Shown here: piece after piece, positions 11,184-19,774 of the stretch
Layout of the letters: each line of letters starts with the position of its first letter
How positions within the stretch are numbered: position 1 is the stretch's first letter
Source: Vicinamibacterales bacterium
GTDB taxonomy: Bacteria > Acidobacteriota > Vicinamibacteria > Vicinamibacterales > UBA8438
Direction: 5' to 3'
DNA length: 64,000 nt
Assembly: GCA_958296065.1 (NCBI GenBank)
Contig: CATQHX010000027.1
Coordinates: forward strand, 29,953 to 93,952
Notes under the pieces: generated by a model
Told to the model about the DNA's origin: nothing
Seen by the model: the letters and a program-made list of their open reading frames with translations, nothing else
Databases searched by the model: none
Program-made: the position numbers and the translations under genes

Positions 11184-13988
11184 ATGCAGGCTAATCAGCG
11201 AACGGGACATGCGAAGGGGGTCGGGGCGCGTATCGGCGCCGCGACGCTGGTATTCGCGGCGGCTCTGGCGACGGGCGCAGCGCCCGCGGAAGGGCAGCCG
11301 TCCATCTTCGGGACGTCGCAGCAGCAGGCGCCATCCATCTTCGGCGGGGCGCCGGAGCCGCCCCGTCCTTCGCTGCCGCCTACCGATTCGCCGGTCCTGC
11401 TCCAGAACATCGCGATCCAGTTTCCGACGCAGGGGAACGTGGCCGGCGTGGACTACAACACGTACCTCTACTACATGGAGATCAAGGATCAGGTCAGTCT
11501 GCCGTCGCAGCAGAAGTGGGTGCCCTACACGGACGAGACGGTGGAGATGATCCTCGCCGACTACCAGCGCCTCTGGGACACCGGATTCCTGAACGATCTC
11601 TGGGTCGAGGTGATCGACACGCCCTACCCCAACGGCGTGCCCGCCAAGACCGTCGTCTTCAACATGGAAGAGCGCGAGCGGGTGAAGATCGTCACCTACG
11701 AGGGCTCGGAGGTGCTGAAGACCGAGGACATCCTGGAGAACCTCGAGCAGCAGGGCATTGCCCTGCGGATGGATTCGTTCATCGATCCGGAGACGATCCG
11801 GCGCGTCAAGGCGGTGATCCGGCAGGGCCACCAGGCCCAAGGGTACATGTTCGCGGAGGTCGACCACGTCGTCGAGGAGCTTCCCGGCGGGCCGAAGCTG
11901 GTGCGCCTGACCTTCAACATGACGGAGGGGCCCAAGGTCCAGGTGCACGAGATCGACTTCATCGGCAACGAGGCGATGAGCGACCGCCGCCTGCGCGGGA
12001 GGATGAAGAAGATCAAGCAGCGCTGGTGGCTCTCGTGGATGACCGGACGGGGCACCTACAAACCGGAGGAGTACGAAGAGGACGCGGTGGCGATCGAGGG
12101 GTACTACCGCGACCAGGGCTACATCACGGCGCAGGTGGGCCAGCCGGAACTGGACTACCTGGAATTGTCCGAGGACGGAGAGACCCGCGGCCTGCGTCTC
12201 CGGATCCCGGTGGACGAAGGGGAGCGGTATCGAATCGGCGAGGTCGACTTCGCCGGCAACGAGATCCTGCTCGAGGCGGGATTGCGCAGGATCTTCGAGG
12301 ACATCGAGCCGGGGGACTACTACAGCGAAGGCGACGTGCGCAAGGGTTTCGACGATGCCCGCGAGCTGTACGGCTCGCTCGGCTACTACGAGATGACCCT
12401 GGCGCCCGAGCTCAGCCCCCGGACGGAAGAGGGTGAAGCGGCGAGGGTCGCCGATGCCGAACGCGAGGCGAACGGTGACGGCGAGGCGAACGGCAACGGT
12501 AACGGCGATGGCTACGCGAACGGCAACGGCAGCGGCGACGGCTATGCGAACGGCGATGGCAATGGAGAGGAGAACGGCGGCGGCGCGGGCGTCGTCGCAC
12601 CCCGTCCGTTGCGGGTCGAAGGCGACCCTGTCGTCGACGTCACGATTCGCGTGCAGGAAGGCGAGCAGTACTTCATCAACCGGATCGAGTTCGCTGGGAA
12701 CCAGACCACTCACGACGAGGTCATCCGACGCGAACTGCAGGTGGCCGAAAACGCGGTTCTCAACACCGAAGCGCTCAAGCACAGCGTGCGGCGGCTCAAT
12801 CAGCTCGGCTTCTTCGAGCCCGTCGAAGAAGAGGGCGTGAGCATCGAGAAGGTGGAGTCCGTCGAGAACGAAGTCAACCTCACTTTCGATCTCACCGAGA
12901 CCAACCTCAACCAGTTGACCTTCGGGGCCGGCTATTCGCAGTTCGATGGTGTGTTCGGCCAGGTCTCGTTCCAGACCACGAACTTCATGGGGCGGGGAGA
13001 GACGCTCGGTGTTTCCGTGCAGCGGGGGCAGTGGGCCAACAACTCACAGTTGTCGTTCACGCGCCCCTACAACTTCGGACGCCCAATCTCGCTCGGCACG
13101 CAAGTCTTCTCGCGGGAGATCGACTGGTTCAGCTTTCGGGAGAAGACGGTCGGCGGGTCTGCGACCTTCGGCATACCGCTCGCCCTCTTCACCCGCATGT
13201 TCCTGACCTACAGCCTGGAGAACTCGGAGGCGAGCGTCAGCGAGTACTTCGGGCGGAACATCGATCCGGGCTACCTGGCGGCGTACAATCCGTTCTTTGC
13301 CGATGCCCTGCTGCTCGGGAGCGACGGTCACCGCACGGTCAGCAAGGTCACGCCGCAACTCCGGCACAACACGGTCGATCACCCGATCTTTCCGAGTCAG
13401 GGGAAGAACCTGTCCCTGGCGCTCGAACTCGCGGGGGCGGGAGGCAACACCAAGTTCGTGAAGCCGATCCTGGAGGCGACTCTCTACACGCCGCATACGG
13501 GTCGGACCATCTTCGGGGCCCGGGTACAGTACCGTCATCTGCAGGCCGCGAATCCGGATCTGATCCCGGTGTTCGAGCGGCTCTGGCTCGGCGGCGAGTA
13601 CTCGATCCGCGGATTCGACATCCGGCGGGTCGGTCCGACGTTGTCGGAGATCAATCCCGACGTCCCGAACGATACCTACACGGGACTGGTCGTCATGGGC
13701 GGCAACAAGAGCCTGCTGTTCAACGTCGAGTACCAGTTCGTGCTCGGCGGCCCCGTACGGCTTGTGACGTTCTACGACGCCGGGCAGGTGCAGGACTTCG
13801 GTCGCGAGTTCCGGATGGACGACTTCCGCACGTCCACCGGCATCGAGTTGCGCTTCTTCATGCCGATGCTGAACGTGCCGTTCCGGCTGATCTACTACTA
13901 CAACCCGCAGGTGGAAGGCATCTTCAACGATCGCTATCAGCCGCAGGAACGACACGGATTCCGTTTTGCGATGGGTACGACTTTCTGA
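11184..13988 (+). CDS. bamA: Outer-membrane assembly factor BamA
   Basis: 934 residues, longer than the usual 800. An N-terminal signal sequence (about 1-38, ending near APAEG) is followed by POTRA repeats, recognisable by the IDFIGNEAMSDRRLR, VDFAGNEILLEAGLR and IEFAGNQTTHDEVIR blocks. The beta-barrel runs from about residue 580 to the terminal Phe, which is the outer-membrane insertion signal. The conserved barrel-loop motif appears as SIRGFD. Between two POTRA repeats (about residues 413-472) lies an insertion of Asn-Gly, Asp-Gly and Ala-Asn-Gly repeats that is not normal for BamA. It inserts beta-barrel proteins in the outer membrane and is followed by the Skp-like chaperone. Confidence 0.93.
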   Translation: MQANQRTGHAKGVGARIGAATLVFAAALATGAAPAEGQPSIFGTSQQQAPSIFGGAPEPPRPSLPPTDSPVLLQNIAIQFPTQGNVAGVDYNTYLYYMEIKDQVSLPSQQKWVPYTDETVEMILADYQRLWDTGFLNDLWVEVIDTPYPNGVPAKTVVFNMEERERVKIVTYEGSEVLKTEDILENLEQQGIALRMDSFIDPETIRRVKAVIRQGHQAQGYMFAEVDHVVEELPGGPKLVRLTFNMTEGPKVQVHEIDFIGNEAMSDRRLRGRMKKIKQRWWLSWMTGRGTYKPEEYEEDAVAIEGYYRDQGYITAQVGQPELDYLELSEDGETRGLRLRIPVDEGERYRIGEVDFAGNEILLEAGLRRIFEDIEPGDYYSEGDVRKGFDDARELYGSLGYYEMTLAPELSPRTEEGEAARVADAEREANGDGEANGNGNGDGYANGNGSGDGYANGDGNGEENGGGAGVVAPRPLRVEGDPVVDVTIRVQEGEQYFINRIEFAGNQTTHDEVIRRELQVAENAVLNTEALKHSVRRLNQLGFFEPVEEEGVSIEKVESVENEVNLTFDLTETNLNQLTFGAGYSQFDGVFGQVSFQTTNFMGRGETLGVSVQRGQWANNSQLSFTRPYNFGRPISLGTQVFSREIDWFSFREKTVGGSATFGIPLALFTRMFLTYSLENSEASVSEYFGRNIDPGYLAAYNPFFADALLLGSDGHRTVSKVTPQLRHNTVDHPIFPSQGKNLSLALELAGAGGNTKFVKPILEATLYTPHTGRTIFGARVQYRHLQAANPDLIPVFERLWLGGEYSIRGFDIRRVGPTLSEINPDVPNDTYTGLVVMGGNKSLLFNVEYQFVLGGPVRLVTFYDAGQVQDFGREFRMDDFRTSTGIELRFFMPMLNVPFRLIYYYNPQVEGIFNDRYQPQERHGFRFAMGTTF
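12471..12585 (+). repeat. Imperfect tandem repeat coding Asn-Gly-rich insert of BamA
   Basis: Short units of the form GGCTAYGCGAACGGC followed by AACGGC or GATGGC recur several times in frame. They encode YANGNG, YANGDG and related runs. The unit lengths are multiples of three, so changes in copy number keep the bamA frame open. Such low-complexity linkers can vary in length between strains. Confidence 0.7.
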
Positions 13989-14069
13989 CGACCCAATAGG
14001 ATCCACGTTTCAGTTGTCAACCATTCGGCTGCGCGGGCAGGCGACCGTGCGCCCCATGAGGACTACCAG

Positions 14070-14675
14070 ATGAGATTCGCTGTCCTGACCATGTTGATCG
14101 CCGGTGCCCTGTCCGGGGTCACCGCCACTCCCGCGGCCGCGCAGGCCCCGTCATCCCTGCCCTTCCCGGCCGGTACGAAGTACGCCTTCGTGGATCTTCA
14201 GCGTATCGTCGCCGAGTCGGTTCATGGTCAGAGCGCCAATGCGCAGGTGCAGCAATTGCTCGAGCAGAAACGGAACGAGATCGAGGCGCGGCAGGCCACC
14301 CTGCAGACCCAGATCGACGCCAAGAATCAGAGCCTCCTGCAGATGCAGCAACGCCTCGCGCAAGGCGAGACGGTCATGAGCCTTGACGCCCGTCAGGCCC
14401 TGGGCCGCGACATCGCCCGGTTGCAGGTCGACATACAGCGCGACACCGAGGATGCCCAGGCCGAGATGCAGCGCGTGACGCAGGACGCCGACGCGGAGGT
14501 GACCGAGCTGCAGCAGAGACTCCAGGTGGAACTCGACTCGAGGCTGGGCCCCGCACTGCAATCCGTGGCGGGCGCACGTGGAATCGACTTCATTCTGAAC
14601 TCCGCAGGGCTGGTTTGGGCGAACCCGGCACTCGACCTGACGCAACTGGTCATCGACGACCTGAATCGACGCTGA
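14070..14675 (+). CDS. skp: Skp/OmpH-family periplasmic chaperone
   Basis: 201 residues. A clear signal peptide (residues 1-25, ending ATPAAAQA) is followed by the YAFVDLQRIVAES block typical of OmpH/Skp, then a long Gln/Glu/Arg-rich coiled coil (about 65-160) that forms the tentacles. The C-terminal part, GIDFILNSAGLVWANP, returns to the core fold. Skp carries unfolded outer-membrane proteins across the periplasm to BamA. Its position directly after bamA is the classic order. Confidence 0.85.
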   Translation: MRFAVLTMLIAGALSGVTATPAAAQAPSSLPFPAGTKYAFVDLQRIVAESVHGQSANAQVQQLLEQKRNEIEARQATLQTQIDAKNQSLLQMQQRLAQGETVMSLDARQALGRDIARLQVDIQRDTEDAQAEMQRVTQDADAEVTELQQRLQVELDSRLGPALQSVAGARGIDFILNSAGLVWANPALDLTQLVIDDLNRR

Positions 14676-14794
14676 TGGCGCACAGCCGGTTGAGTCCTGG
14701 TGGGCGGGGCACGGCAGTAGCGGCCGTCGCCGGGTGGACGGCGCGGGTGCGCCCTTGTAGACTGGCGCTCGCGCTCGCGTGAGCCCGTACACAC

Positions 14795-16045
14795 GTGCCT
14801 CTCGACATACCAGTCGTTCTCGATCGTCTCAGCCATCGCTATCCGTCGCTGCTCGTCGACAGCGTCGTCGAGCATGAGCCGGGCCGCCGCGTACGCGCGG
14901 TGAAGAATGTCACCGTCAACGAGGAGTACTTCCAGGGACATTTCCCGGGAAACCCGTTGATGCCCGGCGTCATGATGATCGAGACGCTGATGCAGGCGGC
15001 TACATTGCTCCTGCTGGGTCTGCAGAGCGACGTTCCGACCGGACGGGCGGCGTTGCGCGGCGTCAACAATGCGAAGTTCCGCAAGCAGGTGTTCCCCGGT
15101 GACCGTCTCTGCCTCGACGTGATGCTTCGCAGCCGGGACGAAGGGGTGGCCGTGCTCCGGGGCGTGGCGACAGTCGCGGGCCAGATGGTGGCGGAAGCGG
15201 AGTTGCTGGTCGGCATCGAGGAATCCACATACATCGACAAGACCGCCAAGGTCCATCAGGATGCCGTGCTGGGACCCGATACCGTCGTCGGACCGAATGC
15301 CATCGTCGGGGCCGGTGTCCGCATGGGGCGCGGTTGCCGGGTCGGCGCTTCGGCCATCGTGGACGGCGACACCGAGTTGGGTGACGAGTGCGAGATTTTT
15401 CCGTTTGCCTCCGTCGGGCTGATTCCACAGGACCTCAAGTACGAGGGCGAGGAGACGCGCCTCGTAATCGGCCACCGGAACGTGATACGGGAGTTCGTCA
15501 CCATCCATCGAGGGACCCGCGGCGGCGGTGGGTTGACTCTTGTCGGCAACGACAACGTGTTCATGGCCTATGCGCATGTTGCACACGATTGCATCGTCGG
15601 CAACAAGACCATCTTCGGCAACGGAGCCACGCTCGGCGGACACGTGATGGTGGAGGACGAGGCGACGATCAGCGCCTTCTCCGGCGTTCACCAGTTCTGC
15701 CGCGTCGGCCGGCAGGCGTTCATCGGCGGCTACAGCGTGGTCACCATGGACGCACTGCCGTACGGCAAGACGGTCGGCAACCGGGCTCGGGTGTACGGCG
15801 TGAACACGATCGGACTCCAGCGTCGCGGCGCCTCGCCCCAGACCATCGCCCAGTTGAAACGGGCCTATCGCTACCTGCTGCAGTCCAAGCTCAACACGAC
15901 CCGGGCACTGGCGCGCATCGACACCGATCCGGGCCTGGACCGTCCCGAGGTGCGTTACCTGGTGGAGTTCATCCAGACCTCCAGGCGGGGCGTCAACCTG
16001 CGCCGGCCGGCCCGGCGGGTGGAGCCGGTCGTGGTCGAGGACTAG
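14795..16045 (+). CDS. fabZ-lpxA: Fused FabZ dehydratase - LpxA acyltransferase
   Basis: 416 residues in one uninterrupted frame with a GTG start. Residues 1-145 are FabZ, 3-hydroxyacyl-ACP dehydratase, with the catalytic His in GHFPGNPLMPG (about 49) and Glu in ETLMQA (about 63). From about residue 149 (YIDKTAKVHQDAVLGP) to the end it is LpxA, UDP-GlcNAc acyltransferase, with left-handed beta-helix hexapeptides and the active-site His pair in HVAHD (about 261 and 264). The linker is only a few residues. The fusion would pair dehydration and lipid A priming, which compete for 3-hydroxyacyl-ACP. The usual lpxD between skp and fabZ is missing. The frame then runs straight into a repeat array at its stop codon. 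Confidence 0.92.
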   Translation: MPLDIPVVLDRLSHRYPSLLVDSVVEHEPGRRVRAVKNVTVNEEYFQGHFPGNPLMPGVMMIETLMQAATLLLLGLQSDVPTGRAALRGVNNAKFRKQVFPGDRLCLDVMLRSRDEGVAVLRGVATVAGQMVAEAELLVGIEESTYIDKTAKVHQDAVLGPDTVVGPNAIVGAGVRMGRGCRVGASAIVDGDTELGDECEIFPFASVGLIPQDLKYEGEETRLVIGHRNVIREFVTIHRGTRGGGGLTLVGNDNVFMAYAHVAHDCIVGNKTIFGNGATLGGHVMVEDEATISAFSGVHQFCRVGRQAFIGGYSVVTMDALPYGKTVGNRARVYGVNTIGLQRRGASPQTIAQLKRAYRYLLQSKLNTTRALARIDTDPGLDRPEVRYLVEFIQTSRRGVNLRRPARRVEPVVVED

Positions 16046-16150
16046 GAGTTTGCGCCGTGGAACGCAACGCAGTGAGTTCTGAGGCGCGGACTCCTGGAGT
16101 GGGGGGGATGGGCCGAAACGCCGAGCCGGCGAGGCGTTTCGGGGCGCTAG
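16042..16150 (+). repeat. CTAG-bounded hairpin repeat, unit A
   Basis: About 105 nt between two CTAG tetramers, the first of which includes the lpxA stop codon. The unit starts GAGTTTGCGCCG, has a partial inverted copy (GGCGCGGACTC), then a run of G, then a second inverted repeat, CGAAACGCC / GGCGTTTCG. It could form two hairpins in the transcript. Near-copies occur at 16147-16257 and, on the other strand, at 52254-52420. Confidence 0.85.
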
Positions 16151-16257
16151 GAGTCTGCGCCGCAGAAACGCAACGGAGTGAGCTTATGCGGCGCAGACTC
16201 ATGGAGCGGGGGGGATGGGCCGCAACGCCGAGTCGGCGAGGCGTTTCGGGGCGCTAG
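16147..16257 (+). repeat. CTAG-bounded hairpin repeat, unit B
   Basis: About 107 nt, directly adjoining unit A and sharing its CTAG. The outer arms are perfect: GAGTCTGCGCCGC (16151-16163) against GCGGCGCAGACTC (16188-16200). The second stem is CGCAACGCC against GGCGTTTCG with one mismatch. An ATG in the unit opens a frame reading MERGGW, which recurs at the other copies; I regard this as repeat sequence, not protein. Confidence 0.85.
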
Positions 16258-16276
16258 CCGGGGCAGCGGGCCGTCC

Positions 16277-17116
16277 ATGCGCATCGGCTTGATCGCGGGC
16301 AACGGCCAGTTCCCCTTCCTGGCACTCGATGCCGCGCGCAGCCTCGGGCACGACGTCACCATAGTCGCGATTCGCGAGGAGGCCAGCCCCGCCATGGAAG
16401 CGGCGGCGGCCAGCGGGCCGCCGGCGGACTTTCACTGGGTATCGCTGGGCCAGCTCGGGCGCTGCATCGACATCCTCAAGCGCGCCAACGTCACCCGTGC
16501 CCTGATGGCGGGCCAGGTCAAGCACACTCGTATCTTCTCGGGCATCGTGCCGGATCTCACCCTGCTTTCGGTGCTCCGCCGGTTGAGCACACGCAACACC
16601 GACGCCCTGATCTCGGCGGTGGCCGATGTGCTCGGCTCGCACGGAATACAGCTCGTCGACTCGACCGCGTTCCTCGAGCCGCTTCTCGCGCGGTCCGGCA
16701 CGCTCACGGAGAGGAACCCGACCGACGAGGAGCGCGGCGACCTAGAATTCGGATACGGGATGGCCGACGCGATTGCCGGACTCGATATCGGCCAGACCAT
16801 CGCGGTCCGGCAGCGCGCGGTAGTCGCGGTCGAGGCCATGGAGGGCACCGACGAGGTAATCGCCAGAGCGGGTCGGCTGGCCGGCCCGGGAGTCTGCGTC
16901 ATCAAGGTCGCCAAGCCGAATCAGGACATGCGATTCGACGTGCCGGTCGTCGGCGTCGCCACGATCGACGCACTCGGCGCGGCTGGTGCCACGGTGCTGT
17001 CGGTCGATGCCGGGAAGACCGTCGTGCTCGACGGGGGCCGGGTGTTCGAAGCTGCCAACGCGGCGGGAGTGGCCGTTGTCGGGCGGGTTGTCGGTGCCGG
17101 GGCGTCGTCATCATGA
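16277..17116 (+). CDS. lpxI: UDP-2,3-diacylglucosamine pyrophosphatase LpxI
   Basis: 279 residues from ATG 16277. An upstream in-frame start at 16178 is rejected because that stretch is repeat sequence. Family marks are the N-terminal [13 protein letters not shown], the [11 protein letters not shown] block (about residue 80) and [12 protein letters not shown] near the end. LpxI hydrolyses UDP-2,3-diacylglucosamine to lipid X and UMP and stands in for LpxH in many bacteria. Its place after lpxA fits. The stop overlaps the next gene as ATGA. Confidence 0.9.
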   Translation: MRIGLIAGNGQFPFLALDAARSLGHDVTIVAIREEASPAMEAAAASGPPADFHWVSLGQLGRCIDILKRANVTRALMAGQVKHTRIFSGIVPDLTLLSVLRRLSTRNTDALISAVADVLGSHGIQLVDSTAFLEPLLARSGTLTERNPTDEERGDLEFGYGMADAIAGLDIGQTIAVRQRAVVAVEAMEGTDEVIARAGRLAGPGVCVIKVAKPNQDMRFDVPVVGVATIDALGAAGATVLSVDAGKTVVLDGGRVFEAANAAGVAVVGRVVGAGASSS

Positions 17117-18081
17117 CGGTGCCGGCGTTTCGTGCGGCAGTGGTCGGCGTCGGTCACCTGGGACGGCATCACGCCCGTATTCTCGGGGCGGCCCCGGAGG
17201 TGGATCTCGCCGCGGTGGTCGATCTCGACCCGGGACGGGCACAAGCGGTCGCGGCGGACGTCGGAACCGTCGCCGTCCGGGACGTTCGCGAGATCGAGCC
17301 GCCCGTCGACGGGGTCGTGGTGGCGGTGCCGACGAAGGACCACATGCGCGTCGGCCTGCCGCTGCTCGATAACGGCGTGGCGGTGCTGGTCGAGAAGCCG
17401 ATAGCCGCGTCGATTTCGGAAGCCGACCGGATGATGGAGGCCGCGGCCGCGTCCGGGGCGACCCTGGCGGTGGGGCATACCGAGCGGCACAACCCCGCGG
17501 TTGCCGCGGCCTTGCCGCTGATTTCGGAACCACGGTTCATCGAGGTGCACCGCCTCGCGAGCTTTCAGCCGCGCAGTCTCGACATCGATGTGGTGTTCGA
17601 CGTCATGATCCACGATCTGGATGTCGTGCTGTCCTGTGTCGGCTCGGAGCCGGTGTCGATCGAGGCCATCGGGGTGCCGGTGCTCAGCTCCCGGATAGAC
17701 ATTGCGAACGCCCGCTTGCGCTTTCGGAACGGCTGCATCGCGAACCTGACGGCCAGCCGGATCAGCCGGGATCGGGTCCGCAAGCTGCGAGTGTTTCAGC
17801 CGCACGCGCTCGTCTCGGTAGACTATGCGGAACAGCAGGTAGAGATCTGGAAGGTCAAGAAGGGCGACGGCGAGCAGGTCGCTATCGAGGGGGGGCGGGT
17901 AGCCGTGGCGAGCGCCGAACCACTCGAGCGCGAGTTGAACGACTTCGTGCGCGCCGTGCAACGGCGGACGTCCCCGCGCGTGACCGGAGCCGACGGGCGG
18001 CGCGCCCTCGCAGTCGCCCAGCGAATCGCGGACGCGATGGCGGACAGCAGCCATCCGGCACCGCGGCACGGAGTCGAATGA
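17113..18081 (+). CDS. Gfo/Idh/MocA oxidoreductase (possible GnnA)
   Basis: 322 residues. An N-terminal Rossmann fold ([15 protein letters not shown], about residue 10) is followed by the family EKP motif (VLVEKPIA, about 96) and a catalytic-type His region, [12 protein letters not shown]. These enzymes oxidise or reduce sugars with NAD(P). Position inside a lipid A gene run suggests a UDP-sugar substrate. GnnA, which makes the 3-keto sugar for amide-type lipid A, belongs to this family; its partner aminotransferase GnnB is not seen here, so GnnA is only a possibility. It overlaps both neighbours by 4 nt. Confidence 0.8.
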   Translation: MTVPAFRAAVVGVGHLGRHHARILGAAPEVDLAAVVDLDPGRAQAVAADVGTVAVRDVREIEPPVDGVVVAVPTKDHMRVGLPLLDNGVAVLVEKPIAASISEADRMMEAAAASGATLAVGHTERHNPAVAAALPLISEPRFIEVHRLASFQPRSLDIDVVFDVMIHDLDVVLSCVGSEPVSIEAIGVPVLSSRIDIANARLRFRNGCIANLTASRISRDRVRKLRVFQPHALVSVDYAEQQVEIWKVKKGDGEQVAIEGGRVAVASAEPLERELNDFVRAVQRRTSPRVTGADGRRALAVAQRIADAMADSSHPAPRHGVE

Positions 18082-18977
18082 CCGACGCATCCTGGTTCGA
18101 GGCGGTCGGCGACAAGCTGCGGGACGGTGTCTCGCTGTCGGAGTCCGAGATCGCGGTGCTGTCGGAGACGCGCGACCTCGTGCGTCTCGGCGCGCTGGCA
18201 GATGAACGGCGACGCAGGTTGCGCGGTGACCGGGCCACCTTCGTACGCGTGGCGGAAGCGACCACCACGGATGCGGTCGAAGTGGGCGTTCCGCGGCAAG
18301 CGGGCGAGTTGCGCCTCGCCGGATGTCCCGCCACGGACAGCCTCTTGCTGCAGTCCGTTCGCGAGGCCGCGCGCATCGCGGGCGACGTGCCGGTGAGTGG
18401 TTTCGCGCTCGACGAGCTCGTGGACCTCTGCCGTAGGGATGTCGCCCGCTTCGATGACCTGGTAGCGGCGTTGCGGACCGAGGGGCTGGCGTACATCGCC
18501 GAGGCGCGCGTCGAGCGCACCGAGGATCCGGCCTGGGTGGCGCGAGCGTCGGCGGCGGGGGTGCCCGTGGCACGCTGGACGGTGTGCGATCAGGCGGCTG
18601 ACGGCAACAGTGCGCTGCAGCGTGTCGCTCGCTGGGGCGGCGATGCGGCCGTGCCGGCCCTGGCGCCGCTCTCGCGAACCCTGTCGGAGAAGCCGTCGAC
18701 CGGGTACGAGGATGTCCGGCGGGTTGCGCTGGCGCGGCTGCTGGTCGACAATATCGATTCGATTCAGGTGGACTGGCGACGTTACGGGCCGCAGTTGGCG
18801 CAGGTGGCGCTGACGTTCGGAGCGGACGACATCGACGGGGTCTCTCCGGGGGATTCGGAGGAACACGGAACCCGCCGTTCGACGCTCGGGGAAATCACGC
18901 GGAATATCCGCGCGGCGTGCTTGGTTCCGGTCGAACGCGACGGCCGTTTCAGAACGCTGCGCACGCATCACCAATGA
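18078..18977 (+). CDS. MqnE/MqnC-like protein lacking the radical-SAM cysteine motif
   Basis: 299 residues. The C-terminal third (VRRVALARLLVDNIDSIQ, then LAQVALTFGADDIDG and EITRNIRAACLVPVERDGRF) matches the C-terminal domain of aminofutalosine and dehypoxanthine-futalosine synthases. At the N-terminus DLVRLGALADERRRRLRGDR also aligns with that family. Where MqnE has its CxxxCxxC after the NYTNVC strand, this protein reads TFVRVAEATTTDAV (about residues 53-66) with no cysteines, so it cannot bind the 4Fe-4S cluster there. No shifted frame restores the motif. It is also shorter than MqnE. It overlaps neighbours by 4 nt on each side within the menaquinone cluster. It may be a non-enzymatic partner or a repurposed barrel. 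Confidence 0.7.
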   Translation: MTDASWFEAVGDKLRDGVSLSESEIAVLSETRDLVRLGALADERRRRLRGDRATFVRVAEATTTDAVEVGVPRQAGELRLAGCPATDSLLLQSVREAARIAGDVPVSGFALDELVDLCRRDVARFDDLVAALRTEGLAYIAEARVERTEDPAWVARASAAGVPVARWTVCDQAADGNSALQRVARWGGDAAVPALAPLSRTLSEKPSTGYEDVRRVALARLLVDNIDSIQVDWRRYGPQLAQVALTFGADDIDGVSPGDSEEHGTRRSTLGEITRNIRAACLVPVERDGRFRTLRTHHQ

Positions 18978-19774
18978 GTGCCATCCGTGTCGGAGTCGTC
19001 GAGTATCTGAACGCGAGACCGCTCGTCCACCGGTTGGATGCTCGCCCGGACCTCTTCTCGTTACAGTACGACGTGCCAGCCCGTTGCGCGGCGCTGCTGC
19101 ACGATGCATCGGTCGATCTCGCCCTGTTGCCGGCGATCGAGTACTTGCGGCGACCCGGCTATCGGGTGGTGCCGGACATCGCGGTGGCATCGACCGGACC
19201 GGTGGCCTCGGTTGCGCTCTTCACGACGCGGCCGACAGCGGCGATCCGGTCCATCGCCATCGATTCGAACTCGCGGACCGCGGTGGCCCTGCTCCGTGTC
19301 CTGTGCGCGCAGTGGTTCGAGATCGAGCCCAAGTTCGTCACGATGCATCCGGACCTGAAGCCGATGCTCAAGCGGTGCGACGCGGCGCTCCTGATCGGCG
19401 ACATTGCCCTGTTCACCGAACACGAGACGGTCGTCGACCTCGACAAGATCGACCTGGGCGAGGAGTGGACGGCCATGACCGGACTGCCGTTCGTCTGGGC
19501 CTTCTGGGCCGGTCGCGGCGATGCGGTCCGGCCGGAACACGTGCAGGCGTTGCGCACCGCGCGCGATGCCGGTGCCGCTGCAATCGACGAGGTGGTGGCC
19601 GCGCACGAGACCGGCGACGAGGAGCAGGCCGAGCTGGCCAAGGAATACCTGCGGAACAATGTGCAGTTCGCTCTGACCGAGGACGGCCGCGCGGGGGTGA
19701 AGCGGTTCTTCGATGCCGCCGCCGAGATCGGCATCGTCCAGCAGACGGACGCGCTGCGGTTCTTCGACGCATGA
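18974..19774 (+). CDS. mqnA: Chorismate dehydratase MqnA
   Basis: 266 residues from ATG 18974, which overlaps the previous stop (ATGA). MqnA dehydrates chorismate to 3-[(1-carboxyvinyl)oxy]benzoate, the first step of the futalosine route to menaquinone. Features are the IRVGVVEYLNARPLVHRL opening, the periplasmic-binding-protein-like fold, a SVALFTTRP strand, IAIDSNSRTAVALLRVL, and the GLPFVWAFWAG segment near residue 170. Its overlap with mqnC supports the call. Confidence 0.9.
   Translation: MSAIRVGVVEYLNARPLVHRLDARPDLFSLQYDVPARCAALLHDASVDLALLPAIEYLRRPGYRVVPDIAVASTGPVASVALFTTRPTAAIRSIAIDSNSRTAVALLRVLCAQWFEIEPKFVTMHPDLKPMLKRCDAALLIGDIALFTEHETVVDLDKIDLGEEWTAMTGLPFVWAFWAGRGDAVRPEHVQALRTARDAGAAAIDEVVAAHETGDEEQAELAKEYLRNNVQFALTEDGRAGVKRFFDAAAEIGIVQQTDALRFFDA

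Noticed and set aside
16178..16276. Upstream start for LpxI
   Set aside because: The extra residues come from repeat unit B; ATG 16277 opens exactly at the family N-terminus.
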